DNA of 64,000 bases, taken from the NCBI RefSeq assembly GCF_010727475.1, contig NZ_AP022567.1:7440001-7504000 (forward strand), read 5' to 3'. A program made the position numbers and the translations under genes. Source of the stretch: Mycolicibacterium mageritense. Lineage in GTDB: Bacteria > Actinomycetota > Actinomycetes > Mycobacteriales > Mycobacteriaceae. The notes beneath the pieces were generated by a model, which was not told the DNA's origin, did not search any database, and saw only the letters and a program-made list of their open reading frames with translations. Of this stretch, positions 43,841 through 51,953 are shown one piece after another. The number at the start of each line of letters is the position of its first letter. Position 1 is the first letter of the stretch.

Positions 43841-45193
43841 TCAGCCGAGTAGAACGGCAGCACTCCTCTCAGCGCCATTTTTGTATTGCGTCAGCAAGTC
43901 TGGGTGGGACTGCATCACCGTACGCAGCAGCTCGATGGAGATGGGTACCGCCTTGGCCGCGGTCGCGTAAACCTGCGAAGGGGTCAGCTTCCTGAACTTC
44001 TCATTCCCGTGGACAATGTCACTGCGCAGGGTGTAGATCTTCTTGAACTCTTCCCAGCGGTCGCGCCGTTCCGCCTCCGCTGTTGCAAGGACGCGCGCCA
44101 TCGCCATCGTGATCCTCATCGTGGATTCCTGTGGCGCACCGAAAATGTTCTCCCACACGATGATTGCGTCGATTAATGTGTCCTCGGGGCGAGGCTTGAC
44201 CTCGGACACTGCGCGCAGCAGACGAGTGATCGCGATGGGGATGTTGTCGTAGAACGTCCACGTGCGTTGCATCCATTCAGTCCAGAGATCCACATCAGCT
44301 TCGGAGAGCTGATTTGGGAAAATCTGCGACCGGCGGCTGTTTGCGAACCTGACGCTACATCCGAAGCCTTCCAGCGGGTCGACCTCAGACCGCCACGTTT
44401 CGACCAGGCTGCCGTGTGTCACGACCTGGGCCAGGGCGAGACCTGACCGGATACAGTCAACCGGCTTGACGTTGACGTGGTTGTCGGCTGCTGTCGGATC
44501 GAGCTGGGTGGGCCACGGCTCCCGGTTGGCGAGGTCGGCCCCTACAACGTAGTCCGCGAAGCGCATCACGCAGGGCAGGTCGAACTCGGCCACCAAATCA
44601 CCACGGTAACTGACCGATACCGCGTTACCGGCGGAATCGGTTGTCTGCACCTCTCCATCGCTGTCCGGATGCGGCATCGACGGGAAGTCTTGCTCCTCGG
44701 CGCGTCTGATCCGACACCACGGCAAAACGATCTCGCTGCGGCTCTCGGGGAGTTTCACGCCGGCGAGGCCGACCTTGACCGGCGTCATCACCGTTCCCCC
44801 ACTGGCAGCCTTGCGTAGGAGGTCGAGGCACTCGCCGACCTCGGCAACGAACTGCTCCGCCGTGGGAGTCGCCCGAAGCTTCTGCTGGCACACCAACCAC
44901 GCTGCCTCGCATAGCGTCCCGCCCAAATTGAACGGATTTACTACCCCGATGCCGCCAACGGATCGATACACAAACCGATCCTTGGTACTACCTGTGGGTG
45001 GGAACAGCTTCACCAGACCTGCATCACGGTGGACCAGTTCGCCGAGGTCGTTCCATTTCGGGAACGACATGTACCCATACATGAGCAACGGTGTCGGCTG
45101 ACCCGGGACAAGCGACATGTTTTCTCGCTTCACCGGATACGCCCAGTTCGCGAACTCGGCCAGCACGTCCTTCAGCGGATCAGCGGGTGCCAC
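43841..45193 (-). CDS. Apea-like HEPN-domain protein
   Basis: About 450 aa from GTG 45193 (start uncertain; the longer frame has no coding character). The C-terminal 150 residues are an Apea-like HEPN domain: RAVSEVKPRPEDTLIDAIIV WENIFG, then KKIYTLRSDIVHGNEKFRKL with the Rx4H motif (RSDIVH) that forms the RNase site of active HEPN proteins. The N-terminal part (NWAYPVKRENMSLVPGQPTP ... YGYMSFPKWNDL) is unrecognised. It is probably a stand-alone RNA-cleaving defence effector; the HEPN motif is seen, the role is inferred. Confidence 0.75.
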   Translation of the reverse strand: MAPADPLKDVLAEFANWAYPVKRENMSLVPGQPTPLLMYGYMSFPKWNDLGELVHRDAGLVKLFPPTGSTKDRFVYRSVGGIGVVNPFNLGGTLCEAAWLVCQQKLRATPTAEQFVAEVGECLDLLRKAASGGTVMTPVKVGLAGVKLPESRSEIVLPWCRIRRAEEQDFPSMPHPDSDGEVQTTDSAGNAVSVSYRGDLVAEFDLPCVMRFADYVVGADLANREPWPTQLDPTAADNHVNVKPVDCIRSGLALAQVVTHGSLVETWRSEVDPLEGFGCSVRFANSRRSQIFPNQLSEADVDLWTEWMQRTWTFYDNIPIAITRLLRAVSEVKPRPEDTLIDAIIVWENIFGAPQESTMRITMAMARVLATAEAERRDRWEEFKKIYTLRSDIVHGNEKFRKLTPSQVYATAAKAVPISIELLRTVMQSHPDLLTQYKNGAERSAAVLLG

Positions 45194-45231
45194 GCCAACA
45201 ATGCTGCCATGCGGCTCGGCGGTGGGCGGTA

Positions 45232-45336
45232 TCAGCGCCCGGTGTCCAGGTCGTGCTTGTCGACCGGCCACGCAGACAGATCCCAGCCGAAGCCGCCCGC
45301 ACCCATCCAACTGGACATGTCGAACTGCAAATTCAC
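45232..45336 (-). CDS. Possible 34-aa ORF related to the 36770-37288 gene
   Basis: GTG 45336 with GGGAG just upstream opens a frame that includes MSSWMGAGGFGWDLSAWPVD and ends KHDLDTGR at TGA 45232-45234. WPVDKHDLDTG matches WPVDKHHLDTG of the gene at 36770-37288, at nucleotide level too. It may be a tiny gene or a remnant of a longer copy. Confidence 0.4.
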   Translation of the reverse strand: MNLQFDMSSWMGAGGFGWDLSAWPVDKHDLDTGR

Positions 45337-45444
45337 GTCTCCCGATACGTCGCGGCGGGGTACTTTCTGGCGCAGGCAGCGGGATCCACTCGGAGGGCAC
45401 AGTGATCGTCACGGCAACCGCACACGCTGGGGGTGAATGACGCC

Positions 45445-46743
45445 ATGGCCGTTTTCTTCCGCGTCCTCGCCATCGCACTCGGAGTGGCAGCCGCCTCCGT
45501 CGTCTTGTGGCGGGTGTCCGCCTCCTGCGGCCCGTTCATCGGGTTGCTCGCCGTCAGCCCGTGGTTCGTGGCCTGGGTTGTGAGCGAAGTGATTCGGGAA
45601 GATCGTCGCTCAGCACCGGAACACCCCGCCATGAATGTGGCCGGAGCGAAACACGTGGGCCTTCGGACCTGGTTCAGAATTTCGATCTGGATATCTGTCG
45701 TCGCAACCGGTCTCGCGATCACATTGGTGATCTCGATGCTGCATTGGGAATGGGTCACCACTCGGATCGGCGGAGCACTAGCCCCTACAGTGACCGTTGT
45801 GGTGGCAGCGATCGGATCCGCCGGCGCAGCTCGTACCGTTCTGGCACAGGCAGACAACGCCGAGCGCATCCGTATCGACGACGACGAAGAGCTTCTCTGG
45901 AAGCGCTTCGAGAGCGGGGCCAAACAGCTCGCTGACGACCACTTCGCGATCATGGCCGCCGGCGTCTATTCACTCGCCAATCTGGCTGACGACTGGATTC
46001 GCCACTACCAACGCCTTCGGGGGATCGGCGTAACGAACCGCGTCGAGGACACCGAGTCGGCCACGATTGTCGAGTTGCTCTGCGCCCACCTGCGCCGTCG
46101 GGCTGATCGTAAAGACGGACTCTCAGAACCAGACCGACTCGAAGCAGAGCTGGTCAATGAAGCCATCATCGGCCAGTTCCAGACTCACCTTCGGATGTCC
46201 ACGTCGGACAACGAAGAGGACGGCATGTGGGTTGGCAGATTCACGGTGGACTTGCGTTACACCGATCTATCCGAAAACAACTGGCCACAAATCGATCTCC
46301 GCCACGCCATGCTTCGAGGCGCAGACCTGTACTCGGCGGACCTCTCGTCAGCGGACATCTCGCACGCCAACCTGGGCAGATCCGACCTTCGCGGCGCTGA
46401 CCTGAGCGGCGCGACCTACGACGACGAGACGAATTTCGACTTGGCAATCTGCGACGACGCGACCAAATGGCCCGATCCCGACTTTCAGGTCGTAGGGTTG
46501 TCCGCCGCTGTCTCGTTCACCGTCAACCAAACCGAAATCCTAGGCTGCACCGTACTGCGCCGTGCAGGCCGACCAGACCGCCCCGTTTGGCGGGTGCCCA
46601 CAGGGCTCCCCCATCGACAAGAAAGACCGGCCACCATGTCGGACACCGCCACTCCCACCTCGACGGATCCGGTTGCCCCCGCCGCACTTTCACAGCAGAA
46701 CGCACGGGCTTCGTTACTGATCTGGACATCGACCGAGCGCTGA
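45445..46743 (+). CDS. Membrane protein with pentapeptide repeats
   Basis: 432 aa from ATG 45445 (GGGTGA ribosome-binding site; GTG 45433 also possible). There are about four N-terminal transmembrane segments (VLAIALGVAAASVVLW, FIGLLAVSPWFVAWVV, IWISVVATGLAITLVIS, LAPTVTVVVAAIGSAGA), a helical cytoplasmic part, then pentapeptide repeats LRGADLYSADLSSADISHAN. The last 80 residues are poor in structure and may be a read-through tail. Proteins of this layout recur in islands and may anchor a defence or stress function to the membrane; no role is shown. Confidence 0.75.
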   Translation: MAVFFRVLAIALGVAAASVVLWRVSASCGPFIGLLAVSPWFVAWVVSEVIREDRRSAPEHPAMNVAGAKHVGLRTWFRISIWISVVATGLAITLVISMLHWEWVTTRIGGALAPTVTVVVAAIGSAGAARTVLAQADNAERIRIDDDEELLWKRFESGAKQLADDHFAIMAAGVYSLANLADDWIRHYQRLRGIGVTNRVEDTESATIVELLCAHLRRRADRKDGLSEPDRLEAELVNEAIIGQFQTHLRMSTSDNEEDGMWVGRFTVDLRYTDLSENNWPQIDLRHAMLRGADLYSADLSSADISHANLGRSDLRGADLSGATYDDETNFDLAICDDATKWPDPDFQVVGLSAAVSFTVNQTEILGCTVLRRAGRPDRPVWRVPTGLPHRQERPATMSDTATPTSTDPVAPAALSQQNARASLLIWTSTER

Positions 46744-46796
46744 CTCGCGACCAGCGGCGTCCGGCCGCCGGCACCGGGTATGTTCGCGTGGACCGG

Positions 46797-47225
46797 TTAA
46801 GGTCGCGGATCCTCCGGCGCCCAGCTGACCACCGCCCGTCCGTCGAGCTCCTCGACCAGCACGGCCAGCATCGCGTTGTGCAGACCGATCCCGCCGGTGA
46901 ACCCGGGATGCACCCGGTCCAGCTGTTCCTGCGAGCGGTACCGCACCAGCGACACCACCGCGGCTTCGCCGTCGCCCGTATCGAACTCAGCGTCCAGATC
47001 CTCCAGCGTGTCGAGGATGTCGGCGACGCGGGAGGCCTTCTCCGACAGCAGGTGATCGAGCAGCGCGTACACGTCATCCTTGATCTCGGCGCCCGAGTCC
47101 GGGGACTCCCAGTTCTGCCACGTCCGCAACGACACCCCCGCCAGGTCGGCGGCGGCCTGCAGGGTCAGGCCAGCGGCTTCGCGCATGGTGCGCAGGTGCG
47201 CGGAACCCAGGCTGGGGGCCGTCAT
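46797..47225 (-). CDS. HTH regulator of the Xre/antitoxin type
   Basis: 142 aa. The N-terminal HTH is LRTMREAAGLTLQAAADLAG then VSLRTWQNWE; the rest is helical with AAVVSLVRYRSQEQLDRVHP. ATG 47225 overlaps the stop of the preceding gene (ATGA). The pair is divergent from the serine resolvase. Small-protein/HTH pairs like this are often toxin-antitoxin or autoregulatory units. Confidence 0.7.
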   Translation of the reverse strand: MTAPSLGSAHLRTMREAAGLTLQAAADLAGVSLRTWQNWESPDSGAEIKDDVYALLDHLLSEKASRVADILDTLEDLDAEFDTGDGEAAVVSLVRYRSQEQLDRVHPGFTGGIGLHNAMLAVLVEELDGRAVVSWAPEDPRP

Positions 47226-47449
47226 GCCGCGACCGCCTGCGCATTGGCAGTGGCCACCAGGCGGTAGAACATGCCGTCACCGATACAGAACGTGGGGTCC
47301 CGATCGATCCGGGGCAGCGCGCGGATCGCGGTGTCGAGGCCCATCTGACGCTCGATGCGCGACCGCATCTCCCGATGGGTAATCCGCTCCCATCTGGATT
47401 GCGTAAAGTACGCAACGGGTTCAGGGTGAACGCCCTTGAGGCAGTGCAT
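47222..47449 (-). CDS. Small hypothetical protein in operon with the HTH regulator
   Basis: 75 aa: MHCLKGVHPEPVAYFTQSRW ERITHREMRS ... MGLDTAIRALPRIDRDP. ATG 47449 lies inside an inverted repeat (TGCATGTT/AACATGCA, 47445-47476), so it should be tightly autoregulated. The longer upstream frame is not coding-like. The family is not recognised. Confidence 0.6.
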   Translation of the reverse strand: MHCLKGVHPEPVAYFTQSRWERITHREMRSRIERQMGLDTAIRALPRIDRDPTFCIGDGMFYRLVATANAQAVAA

Positions 47450-47478
47450 GTTTAGTAACGTGCATCTGAACATGCAAC
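47445..47478. promoter_or_regulatory. Operator-like inverted repeat with GTTGCATG motif
   Basis: TGCATGTT (47445-47452) and AACATGCA (47469-47476) form an 8-bp-arm inverted repeat with a 16-bp spacer that contains another TGCAT. CATGCAAC (47471-47478) is the complement of the GTTGCATG motif also found near 20246, 24907-24926 and 49271-49297. It overlaps the start of the minus-strand operon and lies 217 bp before the resolvase start. Confidence 0.6.
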
Positions 47479-47694
47479 TGGCACAGTGCGTTTCCGTCAC
47501 GGCGGTGGCCAGCAAGGGACCGACAACCGGACACCCACTCGCCGATGTCCGATTCTCACAAACGCTCGGATGCCGGAGTGGTGAGACGCCGAGACGCGAC
47601 CTGGCGTTCGCTGTTGCAGAACCTGTCTCAAAACTGCAGCCCCGCAACGCGTCTCGCAACTCAACATGTCCGCCGATTCTGATAAACCGGAGTC

Positions 47695-48324
47695 ATGGAC
47701 CAGAACCCGACCGAATCCGCCGCTGGCCGTCGCCTCGGCTACGCCCGCATCAGCACCGACGAGCAGGATGAGGCTTTGCAGATCCGGGCACTCGAGGCCG
47801 CGGGGATCGACGCGCTCTACATCGACCACGGCGTGAGCGGGGCCAAGACGTCCCGGCCACGTCTGGATGCGATGCTAGCCGACCTCCGACGCGGTGACAC
47901 CGTCGTCGTCTACAGCTTGTCGCGACTGTCCCGGGGCACGACGCATCTGATGGAACTGTCGGAGAGGTTCGAGCACGACGGCATCACCCTGGTGAGCCGA
48001 ACTGAGCAGATCGACACCAGCACCGCGATGGGCCGCTTCTTCTACACGGTGCTCGCCGCGCAGGCCGCGATGGAACGAGAGCTGCTCATCGAACGGACCC
48101 GTGCCGGACTGGAAGCCGCACGGGCGGCGGGGCGCTATGGAGGCCGGCCGGCGAAGCTGACCGCCGATCAGAAGCGGCACGCGGTGCTTCTGCGAAACGG
48201 TGGCATCGCCGTCGACGAGATCGCGAAGTCGCTCGGCGCGTCGCGAGCCACGGTGTACCGCGCCCTGGCTGAGGGGAAGCGGAGCTCAGCCCGTCGAGCA
48301 CGTCGTCGTACTCCGTCTCGGTGA
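47695..48324 (+). CDS. Serine recombinase (resolvase/invertase)
   Basis: 209 aa. The catalytic domain has the nucleophile in RLGYARISTDEQDEALQI, then DHGVSGAKTSRPRLDAML, VVVYSLSRLSRGTTHLMEL and GRFFYTVLAAQAAMERELL; the C-terminal HTH is GIAVDEIAKSLGASRATVYR. It is full length for a small resolvase. In an island it could resolve replication dimers or invert DNA; no paired inverted res sites were recognised near it. Its 3' end overlaps the convergent gene. Confidence 0.92.
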   Translation: MDQNPTESAAGRRLGYARISTDEQDEALQIRALEAAGIDALYIDHGVSGAKTSRPRLDAMLADLRRGDTVVVYSLSRLSRGTTHLMELSERFEHDGITLVSRTEQIDTSTAMGRFFYTVLAAQAAMERELLIERTRAGLEAARAAGRYGGRPAKLTADQKRHAVLLRNGGIAVDEIAKSLGASRATVYRALAEGKRSSARRARRRTPSR

Positions 48325-48940
48325 CGATCCACCGGAGCTCGTTCAACAGCACGTCGGTGTCTTCGCGGGCACGCTGCCGGCGGGCGACCGTGGCGCTCCA
48401 TTCCACGTCGGTGATGCTCGGCTGATCACCCCGCAGCTGCTGCACCATCGAGGTGAACTCGCGATCCTCATTCTCCAAAGCCATCGTGTCCACCAACGCC
48501 ACCGGCGTGATTCCGCGCAGCTTGGCCCCGAACGTGACGGCATCGATCGGCGTGACCGGCTCGAAGTCGAACTCGGCACAGAACTCAGCGGCAAACGGCT
48601 GCGCCTTGCCCTCGAGACGCTGCTCGCAGCCGGCGATGTGCACCTGAAACTCCGCGGTGCCGCCCCGACCGCCGCCGGGGCAGCTGCACGCGGCCTTGAC
48701 CGCAGCAGGCGCGAAGCCGTGATCCGGGATGTAAGGGGCCCAAGCCTCGGGGGTAGCCGGAGTTGCGGTGGGAGCGGCCGAGGCGGCGGCCATCGCTGCG
48801 ACATGCTCGGCGGTGAGAGGCGTTGCAGCGACGTGGTATTCAACCGACACCTGCTCGGCAGGGTGGGCGGCGAGACTCCCCACGGTGAGAGGCTGCGACG
48901 TGTCGCCGTTTGCAGCGTGGGGTTGATCGGGTACAGTCAT
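48086..48940 (-). CDS. Hypothetical protein, 3' end antisense to the resolvase
   Basis: 284 aa from ATG 48940 (AGGAGC ribosome-binding site). Coding character is good up to about 48300: VSVEYHVAATPLTAEHVAAM ... CSCPGGGRGGTAEFQVHIAG C ... TEYDDVLDGLSS. The last 75 residues lie antisense to the resolvase and look non-native (Arg/Ser/Pro-rich), so the true stop is probably near 48290-48310 in another frame. It is likely metal-binding (CSCPGG); no family is assigned. Confidence 0.6.
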   Translation of the reverse strand: MTVPDQPHAANGDTSQPLTVGSLAAHPAEQVSVEYHVAATPLTAEHVAAMAAASAAPTATPATPEAWAPYIPDHGFAPAAVKAACSCPGGGRGGTAEFQVHIAGCEQRLEGKAQPFAAEFCAEFDFEPVTPIDAVTFGAKLRGITPVALVDTMALENEDREFTSMVQQLRGDQPSITDVEWSATVARRQRAREDTDVLLNELRWIVTETEYDDVLDGLSSASPQPGRGTPWLATRRATSRSRRRRCHRFAEAPRAASDRRSASPAGLHSAPPPVRLPVRHGSVR

Positions 48941-49039
48941 GTCTAGCTCCTTCGTGGGGAGTACAGGCGAATAGCTAAATGAGAAGGTCGGCGTTCCAGC
49001 GCCGGCCTTTTCGCTATTCCGGGGTGGGGTCTTGCAGGA

Positions 49040-49237
49040 TCAGGCGAACGAAGCGGTGCTGGAACGGTATTCGTCGATCCAGCTGCGCTTGATCCGGTAG
49101 CCACGGGTGCCGGCCTTCACGGCCCGCAGCTTCTTGGTACGGATCAGCCGACGCACCGTCTCGGCGCAGCATTCCATGTCAACTGCGGTCGCGGTGACGT
49201 CCAGCTCCTCGTCAGGGTTCAGGGTCTTGGCGATCAT
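49040..49237 (-). CDS. Excisionase-like HTH_17 protein
   Basis: 65 aa: DVTATAVDMECCAETVRRLI RTKKLRAVKAGTRGYRIKRS WIDEYR, a complete HTH_17 winged helix. ATG 49237 has a GAGGAG ribosome-binding site. Two tandem 20-bp repeats lie 26-65 bp upstream and are likely its operator. It is the fifth small DNA-binding protein of this type in the island. Confidence 0.75.
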   Translation of the reverse strand: MIAKTLNPDEELDVTATAVDMECCAETVRRLIRTKKLRAVKAGTRGYRIKRSWIDEYRSSTASFA

Positions 49238-49262
49238 CAGGTTTCACTCCTCGCGTCTTCTT

Positions 49263-49302
49263 CTTGTGGTGTTGCATCAAGTCTTGTGGCGTTGCATTAA
49301 GT
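49263..49302 (+). repeat. Two tandem 20-bp repeats containing GTTGCAT
   Basis: CTTGTGGTGTTGCATCAAGT and CTTGTGGCGTTGCATTAAGT lie head to tail (18 of 20 positions identical). They precede the HTH gene at 49237 and share GTTGCAT with sites elsewhere in the island. A 20-bp period is close to two helical turns, as for cooperative operator sites. Confidence 0.7.
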
Positions 49303-49461
49303 AGTACCACAGTATCTGGCGAATCAGCCCCTCAGATGCATCGATCACGGCGACGAATATCGTTGTGCTGCACCATTATTCTCTAGAACCGAGAATGATC
49401 AGATGTAGGCAGCACTGCACTACAGGCCGAATCAGTCAGTGGCGCAGCGGTTCTCGCACTT

Positions 49462-49929
49462 TCAGGAGTGGATGCGACCCGCCTCCATCACGATGTCCGG
49501 CCACATCGCCTCGAGCAGGGTCAGCACGGAGAACGCCTCCGTCTCCTCGCCCTCGTGGTCGATGCGAGCGATGTCCTCTACGTACGTGGTCACCTCGTCA
49601 GGGCTCAGTCCCCTCAGCTCCGCAGTCGTGCGGTTGCCGGTCAGCGTCAACGCCATATGCAGCTCGTCGCAGGTGAACCCCAGCCGGGCCATCACCTTCA
49701 ACGCCGCCCGCTGACGCGCCTCCTCCAACGCAGCATCGGTGCCGTTCAGGAGCGCAGCCCGTGCCTGTCGTGACGACTCCTGCACGTCGCTGATGGCGTC
49801 AGCGGCGATCGTGTCCCCCGCCGCGGTCAGCATCGTGCGCACAGCCACCAGGGTCTTGACGTCGATGCCGGCAACAGGGGCGTTCGTGGCGTCGGCATAT
49901 ACGGTTCGCGGCGTCGTCTCACTCGTCAC
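49462..49929 (-). CDS. Hypothetical helical protein
   Basis: 155 aa from GTG 49929, chosen over an in-frame ATG 36 nt upstream because GAGGAGCGGGACC precedes it. The protein is mostly helical (VKTLVAVRTMLTAAGDTIAA ... ALKVMARLGFTCDELHMALT ... ELRGLSPDEVTTYVEDIARI). A 26-aa acidic ORF just upstream overlaps its start. No known family. Confidence 0.65.
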   Translation of the reverse strand: MTSETTPRTVYADATNAPVAGIDVKTLVAVRTMLTAAGDTIAADAISDVQESSRQARAALLNGTDAALEEARQRAALKVMARLGFTCDELHMALTLTGNRTTAELRGLSPDEVTTYVEDIARIDHEGEETEAFSVLTLLEAMWPDIVMEAGRIHS

Positions 49930-49999
49930 GGTCCCGCTCCTCGTCCTGGTACTGGTCGCCGTCATCGCGGATGTCTTCGTCGTCGTACGGATCAGTCAT
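49919..49999 (-). CDS. Possible 26-aa acidic leader peptide
   Basis: ATG 49999 to TGA 49919-49921 encodes MTDPYDDEDIRDDGDQYQDE and six more residues, almost all charged. Its stop lies 6-8 nt after the start of the following gene in a different frame. Such short overlapping ORFs usually act through translational coupling; here it would set expression of the helical protein. Confidence 0.4.
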   Translation of the reverse strand: MTDPYDDEDIRDDGDQYQDEERDRDE

Positions 50000-50103
50000 G
50001 GCTGGCACCCCATCACCTCGCATCCGCCGACGCCGACCACGGCGCGAGACAGCAACAGGGGCAGCCCCTGTTCGGGACCGCCCCTGTCACCCCCACCACC
50101 CGG

Positions 50104-50967
50104 CTACGACGCTGCCGCCGTACTCCACCTCTTGTCGCCGCGCACCGACTGCGCGGCCACCGAATCCGTCATCACTTCCGCACGCAGACGCCCCAGCTGC
50201 GGATCCAAAAACGTCGGCACGGCCCGCGACTCATCCGCCGCGTCGTTACCCGAGTAGATCCCGATCAGATGCGCCCGCCCCGCGTTGTCCACCAGGAAGG
50301 TCGGGCCGCCGCTGTCCCCGCCGTTGTGTTCAGAACTGCTGCGGCGGAACAGGATCTGCGACCCGCTCACCGACACGGCCGGGCCGCACACCACTCGCTG
50401 CGTGGTCGCCCCGACGAAGCAGACAGGCGACCCCACAGAGACAAGCGACCGGACCCCCGCCACGGTCAGCGCACCCGCCACCGGCCAGCCCGCGATACGC
50501 GGCGACGCGGCCGGCCCCCAGATGCTGGCACCGTCCATCGCCGTGTTCTCGACCCACGACTGGGAGCCGGTCGCACGGTCCGCTACAGCCAATGGAACGC
50601 TCCCGCCACCGCCGTCCGTCGCCAGCTCCATCATGGTTGGCGCGTTGTCGTTCAGGCAGTGACCGGCCGTGAGGAAACCGCTCCCGTACCCGCCTTCGCG
50701 GCGCACAGCCGGGCCGAGCGAGCACATCTTCTGCGTCCCATCCGTGCCGGTGTGCAGGATGCGGACACCCGGTGCCGGCGTGAAACCGAACGGTGCGTAG
50801 CTGCCCTGCCCATCGACGTTCACCCACTCGGGCGCGGCCACCCGCACCGGTGCCGACGTGGAGGCCGCTGCGGCCGGGGTGACACGCACCGGCTTCTCCG
50901 GCGCACCGCACGCGGACAGAGCAGCGGTGGCGGCGACCAGGGCGATCACGGCGAGTTTCACGTTCAT
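50104..50967 (-). CDS. Lipoprotein trypsin-like serine protease
   Basis: 287 aa. A signal peptide ends in the lipobox ALSACGA, so Cys20 is the lipidation site. The chymotrypsin-fold triad is visible: His in GSGFLTAGHCLND, a candidate Asp in ENTAMDGASIWG, and Ser in NGGDSGGPTFLVD. It would be anchored outside the membrane. It precedes no obvious substrate; the membrane protein upstream (51013) may be its partner. Proteases of this kind in islands may act on phage or on surface proteins (inference). Confidence 0.85.
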   Translation of the reverse strand: MNVKLAVIALVAATAALSACGAPEKPVRVTPAAAASTSAPVRVAAPEWVNVDGQGSYAPFGFTPAPGVRILHTGTDGTQKMCSLGPAVRREGGYGSGFLTAGHCLNDNAPTMMELATDGGGGSVPLAVADRATGSQSWVENTAMDGASIWGPAASPRIAGWPVAGALTVAGVRSLVSVGSPVCFVGATTQRVVCGPAVSVSGSQILFRRSSSEHNGGDSGGPTFLVDNAGRAHLIGIYSGNDAADESRAVPTFLDPQLGRLRAEVMTDSVAAQSVRGDKRWSTAAAS

Positions 50968-51012
50968 GCACTGAGCGTGTCAGAAAGTGTTGCGGCACTC
51001 CAGTTTTGAGTG

Positions 51013-51531
51013 TCACGTCCCTCGAGGCGGTGACGCGGTTCCCGTCGACGACAGTTGTGACGGAGTGGGCTCGTTCTCCCTTTGCGAGCCGTCGGAGGCC
51101 GCTCGCTTCGCGGACCGACTCACGAAAGCCGCTAACAGCGCCTGCAGCCAGGCCACCGCGGCGGCGCCACCGATGCCGAGCGCGATGCCCGACCAGAAGA
51201 TGTGCGTCGAATCTTCCCGCAGGACACTCTCCCGCACGCCTGTGAAGGGAACCGCACCGAGGCTGACCTCCGAAGGGTCGGGCGGATACGCCTTGCGCCA
51301 ACCGACCATCGACGGAACGTTGCCGCCCGTAGCGCTCGGCTGTTGGCTCCACCTGACGCCACCCGGATCGGATAGGAACGCGTTCACGAACAAGTTGTAC
51401 GAGGGTGTGTGCGCCGGCTGGTTGGCGGTCACGGGTGGCGCGGGAAAGAGGACCATCGGTAGCTGCACCGCGAGACGGGTTCGAGTTCCCGCCAGAGCGA
51501 CCCCGTTGATGCCGCTGAGGAGCATGGTCAT
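51013..51531 (-). CDS. Hypothetical membrane protein
   Basis: About 172 aa from ATG 51531 (other in-frame starts at 51546 and 51525). An extracytoplasmic-looking domain (TPSYNLFVNAFLSDPGGVRW ... MVGWRKAYPPDPSEVSLGAV) is followed by one transmembrane helix (FWSGIALGIGGAAAVAWLQA) and a polar tail. It lies 45 bp upstream of the lipoprotein protease on the same strand, so the two may be co-expressed. Confidence 0.6.
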   Translation of the reverse strand: MTMLLSGINGVALAGTRTRLAVQLPMVLFPAPPVTANQPAHTPSYNLFVNAFLSDPGGVRWSQQPSATGGNVPSMVGWRKAYPPDPSEVSLGAVPFTGVRESVLREDSTHIFWSGIALGIGGAAAVAWLQALLAAFVSRSAKRAASDGSQRENEPTPSQLSSTGTASPPRGT

Positions 51532-51828
51532 CCGCAACGAGAGCACCCGCTGCCATCAGAAGTGCCGGCGGGCGGCGGGCGGCGCGGATGGCGTCCGGGT
51601 AGTCCGTATCCAGCACCGTCTGGGTTCTCCAGCCGCGGGCACTCCATAGCTGCACGTCATCCGCAGCGGCATCGCGGTCCGGTTCCGGTATGGCCCGCAG
51701 GTGCTCAGCCCACAGCTGGTCTGCAGATCCGCAATCCAGCAGCTCGTTACCGAGATCGGCGAGCGTGAGCGTCGGCGGTAGGGGGCGCGCATCAGGGCGA
51801 CGACGGTGGCAGCCGCTGAATACTCCAT
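51532..51828 (-). pseudogene. DprA-like N-terminal fragment, frameshifted and truncated
   Basis: From ATG 51828: MEYSAAATVVALMRA, then (after the G run 51781-51785, one missing base) LTLADLGNELLDCGSADQLW ... WSARGWRTQTVLDTDYPDAI RAARRPPALLMAAGALVADD. This is the N-terminal helical/SAM-like part of a DprA-related protein, just up to where the Rossmann domain should start; then homology stops and the membrane protein frame begins. A second, shorter copy is at 54695-54883. Confidence 0.6.
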
Positions 51829-51953
51829 GCGCCACCTCCCGCTCCTGTCAGCCGCAGCGTAGAGGTCGGGGCTGACAGTTTCCGGTCACCAACCGCCCGC
51901 GAACATGCAGCAGGCGCGATCGAGAACTCCAGCTGGGAGGCCATAATCTGACG

